Origin: CAYUZU01 sp964448675
GTDB lineage: Bacteria; Planctomycetota; Phycisphaerae; UBA1845; Fen-1342
Length of the DNA: 60,611 nucleotides
Direction: 5' to 3'
Assembly (NCBI GenBank): GCA_964448675.1
Contig: CAYUZU010000029.1
Span: 1-60,611, forward strand
Shown here: piece after piece, positions 15,338-23,161 of the stretch
Position numbering within the stretch: the first letter of the stretch is position 1
Layout: each line of letters starts with the position of its first letter
The notes under the pieces: model-generated
What the model was told of the DNA's origin: nothing
The model's database searches: none
What the model saw: the letters and a program-made list of their open reading frames with translations, nothing else
Position numbers and translations under genes: made by a program

Positions 15338-16954
15338 TCAGAAGCCCAGCTTCTCGCGCACCCAGTCGACGACCGCTTCCTTCTTCACGCGAACCTGCTC
15401 CAGCGTGTCGCGGTCGCGGATCGTTACCGTGCCGTCGCTCAGCGTGTCGCCGTCGACCGTCACACAGTACGGCGTGCCGACCTCGTCCTGCCGGCGGTAG
15501 CGACGACCAACCGCCCCCTTATCGTCGTAGAACGCCGTCATGTGCCGCTTGAGGTCCTTGTACAGCTTGTGGGCGATCTCCGGCATGCCCTCCTTCTTGA
15601 CCAGCGGGAAGACCGCGACCTTGATCGGCGCGAGCCGCGGATGGAACTTCATGACCACCCGGGTCTGCATCTTGCCCTTCTCGTCCGGCTGCTCGTCCTC
15701 GGTGTACGCCTCGCACAAGAACGCGAGCGTGGCGCGGTCGGCGCCAGCCGAGGGCTCGATGACCGTCGGCAGAAAGCGGTACGGCGCCTGGTTCTTGATC
15801 TGCTTCTGCTCGTCCTTGCTCCTGTCGCCGAACTTGTCCTTGTCGTGCTCCCACGCATCGTCGTCGAAGTAGGTCAGGTCGCGGCCGCTGTGCTGCTGGT
15901 GCTGCGACAGGTCGTAGCAGCCGCGGTGGGCCACCCCTTCGAGCTCCTGGAAATCGTCGGAGAACGGGAAGAGGTACTCGATGTCGGCGCAGGCCTTGGA
16001 GTAGTGCGCCAGCTCGTCGGCGTCCTGGTCGCGCAACCGGAGCTTCTCGCTCTTGAGGCCCAGGCCCACGTACCAGTTGAAACGCACATTGCGCCAGAAT
16101 TCGTACCATTCCATCGACTTGTCTTCGTGGCAGAAGAACTCGATCTCCATCTGCTCGAACTCGCGCGAACGGAAGGTGTAGTTGCGCGGGTTGATCTCGT
16201 TGCGGAACGACTTGCCAACCTGAGCAATGCCGAACGGCACCTTGACACGCGTCGTATCGAGGACGTTCTGGTAGTTGACGAAGATGCCCTGGGCGGTCTC
16301 GGGGCGGAGATACGCAACCGAGTCCTTGTCCTGTAGCGCACCTACGTACGTCTGAAACATGAGGTTGAACTCGCGCGGCTCGGTGAGCGCTCCCGTCGCT
16401 TCACAGCGCGGGCATTGCAGATGCGCCACGCCGTCCTTGCTCGCCGTCAGAAAGTCCAGCGCAACAGCCACGTACTCGCCGCCGCCGTGCTTCTTCGAGA
16501 GCTTCTTCGCTTTGGACTCGGCCGCCGCCACGGCCTCCTCGGGGCCACCCGCCTCGACCGAACACGTCGCGAAGGGCTGCTCGTCGGCATCGGCCCGCTT
16601 AAGCAGCACATGAAAGCCCTGGTCGGCGCGGAATCGAGCCCTGCACTCTTTACAGTCCATCATCGGGTCGGCGAACCCCCCCACGTGCCCACTCGCGACC
16701 CACACCTTCGGGTTCATGATGATCGAACAGTCAACGCCGACCATTTCGATCTCGGTGCCATCCGGGCCATCCGGCGGATTCGTCACCATGTCCCGCCACC
16801 AGGTCTCCTTGATGTTCCGCTTGAGCTCGACGCCCAGCGGGCCGTAATCCCAGAAGCCGCCGATCCCGCCGTAGATTTCGCTGGACTGGTAGATGAATCC
16901 CCGGCGTTTGCACAGGGCGGTGAGCTTCTCCATGAAGGCGCTGTCGGCGGCCAT
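15338..16954 (-). CDS. glyS: Glycyl-tRNA synthetase, homodimeric type
   Basis: The product is 538 aa, the single-chain alpha2 class II enzyme that charges tRNA-Gly. ATG at 16954 follows GAGGA at six bases; the longer open frame upstream lacks support. Motif 1/active-site blocks are clear: GFIYQSSEIYGGIGGFWDYG at the front, YLRPETAQGIFVNYQNVL, and FGIAQVGKSFRNEINPRNYT. FRSREFEQMEIEFFCHED and PSAGADRATLAF follow. The zinc-binding insertion has CKEC and CPRC pairs near 100 and 190. The C-terminal anticodon-binding domain (KVAVFPLVKKEGMPEIAHKL) ends with GTPYCVTVDGDTLSDGTVTI. The ribosome site is good, and a hairpin lies after the stop. Confidence 0.96.
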   Translation of the reverse strand: MAADSAFMEKLTALCKRRGFIYQSSEIYGGIGGFWDYGPLGVELKRNIKETWWRDMVTNPPDGPDGTEIEMVGVDCSIIMNPKVWVASGHVGGFADPMMDCKECRARFRADQGFHVLLKRADADEQPFATCSVEAGGPEEAVAAAESKAKKLSKKHGGGEYVAVALDFLTASKDGVAHLQCPRCEATGALTEPREFNLMFQTYVGALQDKDSVAYLRPETAQGIFVNYQNVLDTTRVKVPFGIAQVGKSFRNEINPRNYTFRSREFEQMEIEFFCHEDKSMEWYEFWRNVRFNWYVGLGLKSEKLRLRDQDADELAHYSKACADIEYLFPFSDDFQELEGVAHRGCYDLSQHQQHSGRDLTYFDDDAWEHDKDKFGDRSKDEQKQIKNQAPYRFLPTVIEPSAGADRATLAFLCEAYTEDEQPDEKGKMQTRVVMKFHPRLAPIKVAVFPLVKKEGMPEIAHKLYKDLKRHMTAFYDDKGAVGRRYRRQDEVGTPYCVTVDGDTLSDGTVTIRDRDTLEQVRVKKEAVVDWVREKLGF

Positions 16955-17479
16955 CGTCGTCCTCACTTGGTGCTGAAGGGTCTTCGCGAGCGTTCGAACC
17001 CGATGCTGTACGCTATCGGCTATCACCGTCGGCGACGCATCATAGGAGCGCACGCCGCCCGGGGCAAAGCCCGGCCCTACAGAGCGAGGCGGCGCACGAA
17101 ACGCCCGCCCGGAACCGCCAATCTGAAGCTCGAGACGCCAGAAAAGCGAAAAATGCCCGCCGAGAGCGCAAACGCCGCGCAGGCGCAACTACCTGCGAGC
17201 CCGACCCCGAAACGGCTCCCAAATTACCCATCTTAACATTCCAGTTTGGCCGTTTTGTTAATACTGGCAAGTCACAAGAAATGAAGAACTTACGCGACAC
17301 CCTCTTACACGATTGTTACAGCGATTCTCGCAAGTCCGCACAGCCATCGGAGCGATAACTCAAGCGTTGGGCATGCGGGTCGCGAACGCGTGGTTCGGGA
17401 ATCCGCAGCCGCGGGTGCTGGACGCCACCGCGTCGCCCCGCTCGGAAACAATCGAGTTCGAGCCGTTGGAGTAGTGAAT
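16955..17479. other. Intergenic region between glyS and the FlgM-like gene
   Basis: The region is 525 bp with divergent transcription on both sides and no supported gene. At 17058-17073 CCGGGGCAAAGCCCGG forms a hairpin inside the common intergenic string of the GGGCAAAGCCCGGCCCTACA type. An AT-rich segment (17221-17300), unusual for this DNA, holds TTAACA (17233-17238), 18 nt, GTTAAT (17257-17262), a possible promoter toward the FlgM-like gene. A sigma-28-like motif is listed separately. Confidence 0.4.
17332..17358 (+). promoter_or_regulatory. Possible sigma-28-like promoter motif upstream of the FlgM-like gene
   Basis: AAGTCC (17332-17337), 13 nt, AGCGATAA (17351-17358), 122 nt before the start codon. 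The order and exact spacing match AAGTCG / GCCGATAG at 5991-6017. The second half resembles the flagellar -10 element GCCGATAA, but the spacing is 2 nt longer than the enterobacterial consensus. Confidence 0.28.
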
Positions 17480-17779
17480 ATGTCTCAGATTTCGACCGCG
17501 TACACGACCGCTATCACGCCGCAGACCCCGATGCCGCCGCCGAGCGCGCCGGACCCCGGCGTCCGGACAACCACACCACCGTCCTGGCCAGAGGACCGCT
17601 TCGACTTCTCCGGGATGACTGTGCGGGAGGCCATCGCCAAGCTCGACGAGCTGCGTCTCGCGGACATCCGCCGCCAGATCAAGGCCGGCACGTATTTCAA
17701 CGAACACAAGCTGGATGTCGTTGTCGACCGTCTGGCAGCCGTCATCAAACAGGACCCACCACAATCACGTAGCGCCTGA
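17480..17779 (+). CDS. flgM: FlgM-like anti-sigma-28 factor
   Basis: The product is 99 aa. ATG at 17480 is chosen because the conserved part lies well inside and the longer frame has only Arg-rich leader sequence; the ribosome site is weak. The N-terminal half is Pro/Thr-rich and probably disordered (TPQTPMPPPSAPDPGVRTTT). The C-terminal half matches FlgM: VREAIAKLDELRLADIRRQI, then KAGTYFNEHKLDVVVDRLAA. The pattern of Ile-Arg-Gln-Ile, Gly-Thr-Tyr and a final Leu-rich helix is the sigma-28-binding part. FlgM holds FliA inactive until the hook is finished and is then exported. No flagellar structural gene is in the window. The protein is short and the family weakly conserved, so the call is moderate. 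Confidence 0.6.
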   Translation: MSQISTAYTTAITPQTPMPPPSAPDPGVRTTTPPSWPEDRFDFSGMTVREAIAKLDELRLADIRRQIKAGTYFNEHKLDVVVDRLAAVIKQDPPQSRSA

Positions 17780-18008
17780 CAGCCGGAGAGGCGCAAGTAC
17801 CGGAGGATGCGGGCCGGTCACCCTGGCCGGCCCGCCCGGAGGCTGGAAGCGACCATCGGGCCAGCGGCGAACCGAAGGCGCCGCGTAACACAAGACCACT
17901 GATACAGGGAAGAAACAAAGAGGGTGCACGCCCGGCATCTCGGGCGCGATCCCAGCTCGCCGATCGGGGAAAGAAGACGATCGCGCATGGAGGCCGATGG
18001 AGGCACGA

Positions 18009-18041
18009 GGCGCCGGGCCAGTGGTCCGGCGTCCTTTATTT
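18009..18041 (+). terminator. Intrinsic terminator downstream of the FlgM-like gene
   Basis: GGCGCCGGGCC (18009-18019) pairs with GGTCCGGCGTC (18023-18033) over 11 bp with two G-T pairs, and TTTATTT follows at 18035-18041. It lies 230 nt after the FlgM-like stop codon and just before the convergent membrane-protein gene. A second GC-rich dyad, GGGCCGG / CCGGCCC, is at 17811-17833. Confidence 0.65.
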
Positions 18042-18061
18042 CGACTGGGTCTGGCGGCTCT

Positions 18062-18352
18062 TCAGTGTTTCTTCTTCCTGGAGCTGCGTTCCCAGGGCGG
18101 CTTGCGGGCCTCGCGCACGCGCACCACCAGCCACAGGAATCCCAGCAGCGCCAGGATCGACGCCATCACGCCGAACATCAATGCGAAGTCGGGCAGCGTC
18201 AGTGTGGCGCGCTGGCCTTCCTCGGGGGCGACCGGCTCGGCCACGCCGCGTAACCCCGCCGCCGCCAGGAACAGGCCGACCGCCGCGACGATACACGCGG
18301 CAGTGGCGGCCGCGATCTTCCAAATGGCCCAGCGTTTCTCAGGTCGGGACAT
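18062..18352 (-). CDS. Small two-helix membrane protein
   Basis: The product is 96 aa from ATG at 18352; an in-frame ATG at 18400 would add 16 residues, and neither has a good ribosome site. Two hydrophobic helices are visible, IAAATAACIVAAVGLFLAAA (about 12-31) and FALMFGVMASILALLGFLWL (about 55-75), with a Lys/Arg-rich tail (WERSSRKKKH) that should be cytoplasmic. The family is unknown. It is transcribed divergently from the URO-D gene, which starts 57 bp away, so the two may share control sequence. Confidence 0.7.
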   Translation of the reverse strand: MSRPEKRWAIWKIAAATAACIVAAVGLFLAAAGLRGVAEPVAPEEGQRATLTLPDFALMFGVMASILALLGFLWLVVRVREARKPPWERSSRKKKH

Positions 18353-18409
18353 GCGAGGATCACCCAACGATCGTTGTAATGCTGACCGTGATGGTACCAT
18401 AGAGATCGT

Positions 18410-19543
18410 ATGCAGCCCAAGACCCCTGCCAACGGCGGCCCGGCCCTGACCAGCCGGCAGCGCCTGCGAGCCGCGTTAGACCGCGGCCGATTCGACCGCG
18501 TACCGATGATCGACCTGACCTACTGGCCGAGCACGCTGCAGCGCTGGCGCAGCGAGGGCCTGCCGGCGGACCCGGGGTTGGACCTGGCGGCCTATTTCGG
18601 CCTCGACCGGCTGACCTGCATCAACGACCTGTTCAACCCGTCGTTCCGCCTGCCGGAGGCGGTCCTCGAGGTCGCCGGCGCCTATCGGATCGTCCGCGAC
18701 CGTTACGGGAAGGTTGTCCGCGAGCCACTGACCGACGGCGCCACACCGGCCACGCTCGAGCCCGCCGTTCGTACGCACGCCGACTGGGAACGCCTCGTCG
18801 GCCGCCTCAGCACCGACGAGAGCCGCTTCGACAACCCCGTGGCCGAGGCCCTGCACGCAGCCGCCATCGCACGCGACCATTACCTCGCAATCACGCCGGC
18901 AGAGCCGTTCTGGTTCGTGCTCGAGCATGTGATGGGGTTTGAGCACGCGTTGCGGGCAGTGCGAAAGCAGCGTGGCCTCGTGGCGGCAATGGTCGCGACC
19001 TACACCGACTACCTGCTGACGATGCTCCGGCGTACGCTCGACCGCGGCAACCGGTTTGATGCGCTGTGGTTCTGGAGCGACCTGTGCTATCGCAACGGCC
19101 TGCTGCTGTCACCGCGCGACTTGCGTGAGCTCGCCCTGCCCCACTGGCAACGCCTGGGCGCCTTTGCGCACGGGCACGGCATGCATTACATCTGGCACTG
19201 CGATGGCGACGTCCGGCCGCTGATCCCCCTGCTGCTCGAGGCCGGCGTTGACGCGCTCCACCCGCTCGAAGCCCGCGCCGGCAACGACGTACGCGAGCTT
19301 GCGCCCCGATTTGGCGACCGCCTCTGCCTGATCGGGAACATCGATGCCGACGTCGTCGCAACCAACGACCCGGACCGGATCGAGGCCGAGGTGGCGGCCA
19401 AGGTCCCCGCCGCAGCACAGGCCGGCGGCTACATCTACCACATCGACCACTCGGTGCCGCCGACAGTGTCATTGGACACCTATCGGCATCTGCTGTCGTG
19501 CGTTCGGCATTACGGTGTGTCGGGGAGACCCGCGGCAGGTTGA
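18410..19543 (+). CDS. Uroporphyrinogen decarboxylase (URO-D) family protein
   Basis: The product is 377 aa. It has a URO-D/MtaA-type TIM barrel: an early LTSRQRLRAALDRGRFDRVP, the metal-ligand segment HYIWHCDGDVRPLIPLLLEA, then GVDALHPLEARAGNDVREL and RLCLIGNIDADVV. The His/Cys site matches the zinc-binding branch that transfers methyl groups to corrinoids or thiols rather than true HemE, whose N-terminal substrate-binding motif is not seen. Planctomycetes carry many such paralogues of unknown substrate. The stop codon TGA abuts the TGA of the convergent gene to form TGATCA. Cytoplasmic. Confidence 0.85.
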   Translation: MQPKTPANGGPALTSRQRLRAALDRGRFDRVPMIDLTYWPSTLQRWRSEGLPADPGLDLAAYFGLDRLTCINDLFNPSFRLPEAVLEVAGAYRIVRDRYGKVVREPLTDGATPATLEPAVRTHADWERLVGRLSTDESRFDNPVAEALHAAAIARDHYLAITPAEPFWFVLEHVMGFEHALRAVRKQRGLVAAMVATYTDYLLTMLRRTLDRGNRFDALWFWSDLCYRNGLLLSPRDLRELALPHWQRLGAFAHGHGMHYIWHCDGDVRPLIPLLLEAGVDALHPLEARAGNDVRELAPRFGDRLCLIGNIDADVVATNDPDRIEAEVAAKVPAAAQAGGYIYHIDHSVPPTVSLDTYRHLLSCVRHYGVSGRPAAG

Positions 19544-20767
19544 TCAGCGGCCCGTTTCGACGGGTCGGTAACGGAAGAACGGATCGCCGAGGAGTACTTT
19601 CTCGTCCAGGCCGCGGAAGATGTAGCGCTCGGCCCCCCACGTGTGGTCCGTATTGCGCATCGCTCGATAGCCGGCCGCCAAGTAGCTCCCGTTCTCGGGA
19701 TCCAACGCGCGGAGGAGGTTGGCGTGGTATTGGGCGAACGCGCCGCCGGCTTGGGGCGTGGCCGACCCGAAGAACGCGACCGTCAATGTGCGTGGCGAGA
19801 ACAAATAGCGGCTGGCCACACTCTGGTCGTACCGTGGCGCACCAAAGGGTACGCCCCGGAAGTTCGCACCACTGCTGGCCGAGCAGGTGATCAAAGCGGC
19901 CCCGCTATTGTCGAAGTCGTCGAGCTCGGCAACTTCACCCGTCAGCCGCCCCGCGGGCCAGTAAAGTCGATCGGGCTCGCCGCGCGTCAACAGATGCAGG
20001 TGCTGCCAGCGGCGGCCGGCGAGATTGTGCAGCAACTCAGCGGTAGTGAACTCGTTACCGTCACGACAGTGCACCGACATGCACCCGGGCAGCGCCTGCA
20101 TGTATACGCGTACGCGTTGCTTCGTGGACGCGGTGCAATCCTCGATCAGCGCCGCCCACGCCTGGCCGATGCGCAGGCTGTTCACCTTGCCCGCACCAAA
20201 CAGCATCGCGTGTCGCGCGGCGGGCGGGGCTGCATAACGCCGATTCAGCTTGTCAAGAAAACGCGCGAGCATGACGGCCTGTTCTGCGGGGTCGTTGCTG
20301 GGTGGTACCCACCACGCGGTCCAGATCTCGGTCGCGTTGGCCAGGCGATCGGTCGCGAAGCCCTCGAAGTCGCCGTCGCGATCCGCATCCGTCCAGGTGG
20401 CGTCGAAATCTTCATAGTAGAGCGGGGCCGGCGTGATCAGCTCCGGCCCGCGCTCGTGAAGCGGGCAGGGGATCGGTCCGACCATGATTGCCCCCACCAG
20501 CGATGCATCGTCTTTGTGCGCGCACGCCAGCCGCGCGCGAATATCTGCGGGCGTCCGTTCATACCATGGCTCCGCCCAGATGGTGAACGTCACCGGGAAT
20601 CGCCGCGCCACGTGAGCAGCGTATTCTGTCAATCGCGTCTCGATGACAGCGTGTACCGACTCATCCACCAAGACCGCAACCCGGTCTGCGGCGCCCGCCG
20701 CCTGCCAACTGCTGATTGCGACACTCAGGGCGATGGTCGCCAGACGTAGCATCAGCGGCGGCGTCAT
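19544..20767 (-). CDS. Exported caspase-fold (C25/gingipain-like) protein, third gene of the blaI operon
   Basis: The product is 407 aa. A signal peptide (LATIALSVAISSWQAAGA) is followed by a region with an Asp-rich loop, DADRDGDFEG (calcium-binding type). A stretch then resembles peptidase family C25: RRWQHLHLLTRGEPDRLYW near 255-275, SGAALITCSASSGANF with a candidate catalytic Cys near residue 295, and a closing VLLGDPFFRYRP, a phrase typical of C25 proteins. Where C25 enzymes have catalytic His in GHG, this reads TRGE, so the dyad may be incomplete. Its ATG overlaps the M56 stop by 4 nt (ATGA), making it the last gene of the operon and a candidate output of the BlaI/M56 signal. The resemblance was judged by eye. 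Confidence 0.6.
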   Translation of the reverse strand: MTPPLMLRLATIALSVAISSWQAAGAADRVAVLVDESVHAVIETRLTEYAAHVARRFPVTFTIWAEPWYERTPADIRARLACAHKDDASLVGAIMVGPIPCPLHERGPELITPAPLYYEDFDATWTDADRDGDFEGFATDRLANATEIWTAWWVPPSNDPAEQAVMLARFLDKLNRRYAAPPAARHAMLFGAGKVNSLRIGQAWAALIEDCTASTKQRVRVYMQALPGCMSVHCRDGNEFTTAELLHNLAGRRWQHLHLLTRGEPDRLYWPAGRLTGEVAELDDFDNSGAALITCSASSGANFRGVPFGAPRYDQSVASRYLFSPRTLTVAFFGSATPQAGGAFAQYHANLLRALDPENGSYLAAGYRAMRNTDHTWGAERYIFRGLDEKVLLGDPFFRYRPVETGR

Positions 20768-22383
20768 GGTCGCAGCTCCGGCAGGTTGACCCAGTGTTCG
20801 GGCGTATCCCGGTCGAGCTCATGAGTGAACCACTTCACGCCGCGCTCGAGAACATCAAGCAACCGTTCGCCGGCGGGGGCCTCGGACACGGCCACGACGC
20901 TATAGCACGTCGTGGGGCATTCGCGCATGATCAGCACGAGGTCCGTGTGACCGGTGCTGGGCCCGGCGCGGCGCACTGCCGTGTATTCGTCACGCGTGGC
21001 GTGTTCGAGCGCCAGCGATGTCCACTGTGGCAGACCGCAGTCTTTCGCGAGCCGCTCTGCGAGCGCTGCCCACTCCGCGGGGTTGCGCTGCGCCAGGCGC
21101 CCGGACGTCAGGCGCTCGAGCAGCGCCGTGTTCGCCTCAGCCAAGGCCGCGAAGTACAGCCCGGCCAGCTTGTCGGGCTTGTAGAAACACGGATCCTCAT
21201 CGCCCGGGATGTGCAGGCGAGCCGTCCAGTCGATCGCCGCGGCCGGCCGATCGGTGCCAGGGTGGCTGCGCTGCTGGGCGGTCAACTCGACGGCGCCGAT
21301 GGTGCCGGTGCAGAATACGGTCAGCGCGACCCACGCCAGGCGTGTGCGCCAACCGGCGGCACAATGCGTCACGCCGGGGGTATCCTCGATCGAGCGCAGT
21401 CGGTCGCGCAGCCGCGACGAACGCGCCATCGCGATGCCTGCCGCCAGCCGCGGTCGGTTCACGATGCGCCCGGCCACGTCGATCAGGGTGTTCTGGTAAG
21501 AGGCGACGTCGCCGATGAGATGCACGCAGATTTCATCACAGACGCGTTCACGCACTGCCGAAATCACGCCGCCAACGAGCCACACGAGCGGGTGCGGCCA
21601 GTATACGGCGCACACAAACTGGTGGAGTACTTGCCATGCGAAGTCGCGGCGACGCACGTGGGCCATCTCGTGCAGCAGGATTGCGTAGCGGTCGCGCGGT
21701 GCGATGTTCTGCACGATGTGGTCCGGGATCAGCACCATGGGCCGGCGCCAGCCAATCGCAACCGGAACGTTGACCATGTCGCTGACAGCGACCGTCACCG
21801 GTACGTCGAGCCCGATCGCGCGGCTGGCCGCTTCGACGTGGCGCTGCCAGGCTATGCTGGCCAGCGGGCGAGCGCCGCGCCGCACGCCGCGCAAGAGGTA
21901 CAGCCCCCCTGCCAACCGCACGAGCAGCACGCATGCTCCGCCAGCGTAGGTGATCACTGCCAGCCACAACCAAGGGAATGGACCCCCGCCATCAGGATTC
22001 TCGCGCGGAAGGGCGGCGGCGGCGCCGGCCGGCACTGGGCATGGGGAGGCCGGCGCGGCGCGCGTCCCGCTCGTCGTTCTCACCGGACCGGAGGTCGTGT
22101 CGAGGTCCGGCGATAGAGCACCGCCGCCGCGAAGGTTCTTGGGCATTGGGGGCAAACAAGGCACGCGTAGCCTCGGAAAAGCGATGGCCACCAGCGGCAA
22201 CACGACCAGCGCGACCAGCATCGCATTCCACATGGCCGATCGAGTCAGAACATGGCGCTGCCGTCCGATGAGGGCATGCACAACGAGCGCAGCAAGCAGT
22301 AACGCCGTGCCCTTGAGCGCGACATCCAGCACGATGCCGGCCCAATCGCCCGCCCTCGCCATGTCGACCAGTTCGAGAATCAC
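20764..22383 (-). CDS. BlaR1/MecR1-type M56 membrane zinc metallopeptidase with a novel sensor domain
   Basis: The product is 539 aa from a GTG start that overlaps the blaI stop (GTGA). Hydrophobic helices lie near 15-60 and 125-150, then comes the M56 catalytic segment YAILLHEMAHVRRRDFAWQV (HExxH near residue 239) with the downstream acidic ligand in ERVCDEICVHL. A last helix (TRLAWVALTVFCTGTIGAVE) leads to a ~180-residue extracytoplasmic C-terminal domain (GDEDPCFYKPDKLAGLYFAAL...). This is not the penicillin-binding sensor of BlaR1: no SxxK/KTG set is seen. In the model system ligand binding triggers the protease and removes BlaI; here the ligand is unknown. Confidence 0.87.
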   Translation of the reverse strand: MILELVDMARAGDWAGIVLDVALKGTALLLAALVVHALIGRQRHVLTRSAMWNAMLVALVVLPLVAIAFPRLRVPCLPPMPKNLRGGGALSPDLDTTSGPVRTTSGTRAAPASPCPVPAGAAAALPRENPDGGGPFPWLWLAVITYAGGACVLLVRLAGGLYLLRGVRRGARPLASIAWQRHVEAASRAIGLDVPVTVAVSDMVNVPVAIGWRRPMVLIPDHIVQNIAPRDRYAILLHEMAHVRRRDFAWQVLHQFVCAVYWPHPLVWLVGGVISAVRERVCDEICVHLIGDVASYQNTLIDVAGRIVNRPRLAAGIAMARSSRLRDRLRSIEDTPGVTHCAAGWRTRLAWVALTVFCTGTIGAVELTAQQRSHPGTDRPAAAIDWTARLHIPGDEDPCFYKPDKLAGLYFAALAEANTALLERLTSGRLAQRNPAEWAALAERLAKDCGLPQWTSLALEHATRDEYTAVRRAGPSTGHTDLVLIMRECPTTCYSVVAVSEAPAGERLLDVLERGVKWFTHELDRDTPEHWVNLPELRP

Positions 22384-22772
22384 GACCGCGCCACCCCCCG
22401 CTTTCTTCGCTTATTTGCTTCTTGGCGCAAAGCGTCGATGTCGGCGGGCGAGAGTTGCTCATCCTCGATCAGGCGCTGCACCAATGCTGCCGCCGATCCA
22501 CCGAAGAAACGCTGCAACATCGCCTTCACCGCGCTTCGCTCAGCGTTGGCACGCCGAACCACCGCCCCGTAAACAAACGACCGCCCCAGCTTCGTGTGCG
22601 TGACGTACCCCTTCTGCTCCAAGACGCGGAGCAGCGTGCGCACCGTAGAGTCGTGCGGACCGTCCGATAGGCTGAGACGGACCTGCTCGGCCGTCGAGGG
22701 GCCACGCTCCCACAGGATCGCCATGACCTGGGATTCGCGCGGCGTCAGGGTTTCTGATTCGGGGCCTGCCAC
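22380..22772 (-). CDS. blaI: BlaI/MecI/CopY family transcriptional repressor
   Basis: The product is 130 aa, the normal length for a BlaI homodimer subunit. GTG at 22772 is the start because AAGGAG lies exactly 6 nt upstream; the TTG two codons earlier touches that site. The winged-helix DNA-binding half reads LTPRESQVMAILWERGPSTA, EQVRLSLSDGPHDSTVRTLL and RVLEQKGYVTHTKLGRSFVY; the C-terminal dimerisation half includes AVKAMLQRFFGGSAAALVQR. Family members repress their own operon and are removed by M56 proteolysis. The next two genes follow with 4-nt overlaps, and two AT-rich dyads upstream are the probable operators. Confidence 0.92.
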   Translation of the reverse strand: MAGPESETLTPRESQVMAILWERGPSTAEQVRLSLSDGPHDSTVRTLLRVLEQKGYVTHTKLGRSFVYGAVVRRANAERSAVKAMLQRFFGGSAAALVQRLIEDEQLSPADIDALRQEANKRRKRGVARS

Positions 22773-22786
22773 GGACAACTCCTTCC

Positions 22787-22800
22787 GTTAAAGGCTTAAC
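22787..22800 (-). promoter_or_regulatory. Proximal dyad, probable BlaI operator
   Basis: GTTAAAGGCTTAAC, with GTTAA/TTAAC arms around a 4-nt centre, immediately upstream of the blaI ribosome site (22780-22785). It shares the GTTAA half-site with the distal dyad at 22832-22849, 45 bp away. Confidence 0.55.
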
Positions 22801-22831
22801 ATAACACATGGCCGGCCAAGCGGCAATCGAA

Positions 22832-22849
22832 TTGTTAAACTTTTAACAA
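22832..22849 (-). promoter_or_regulatory. Distal dyad, probable BlaI operator
   Basis: TTGTTAAACTTTTAACAA is a perfect 8-bp inverted repeat around a 2-nt centre, 60 bp upstream of the blaI start. AT-rich dyads like this are rare in such GC-rich DNA. The position in front of an autoregulated repressor operon makes BlaI the obvious candidate ligand. Confidence 0.65.
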
Positions 22850-23161
22850 AATCGGTGTTGGCGGCGGAACCGCGGCGTTCGCGCGTCGACCACGGGCACA
22901 GATGGGACGGCCGCTTCACCCACCGTTGGTCGCTCAGAATCCGGAATGGTCCCGCGGAACGCCCCGCAACCGCAGGATCGGCTGACAAGCGCAGATGGCC
23001 GACCGACCCGCAGTTGACGCACTCAAGGACCGCCGCTGCACCCGACCGACGCTCCCCTACCACGAATGTCCCCGATCGCCTAGAATCATGGATCACGCTC
23101 GGTCTGACGCGGCCGGGCCGTGAGCGAGTTTCTATTTATCCAGAAGCAGGAGAATGCGCGC

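Larger units (their letters stand above)
22773..23161. other. Divergent intergenic region between blaI and gcvH
   Basis: The region is 389 bp without a gene. The blaI side holds the two dyads listed separately. On the gcvH side TAGAAT (23081-23086) could be a -10 box, 75 nt before the start codon; no convincing -35 box is placed correctly. No glycine-riboswitch core was recognised. Confidence 0.4.

Noticed and set aside
17040..17300. 86-codon minus-strand frame
   Set aside because: Built on the common GGGCAAAGCCCGG intergenic string; no ribosome site or domain.
22850..23161. Glycine riboswitch before gcvH
   Set aside because: The conserved core and tandem aptamer pattern are not visible.
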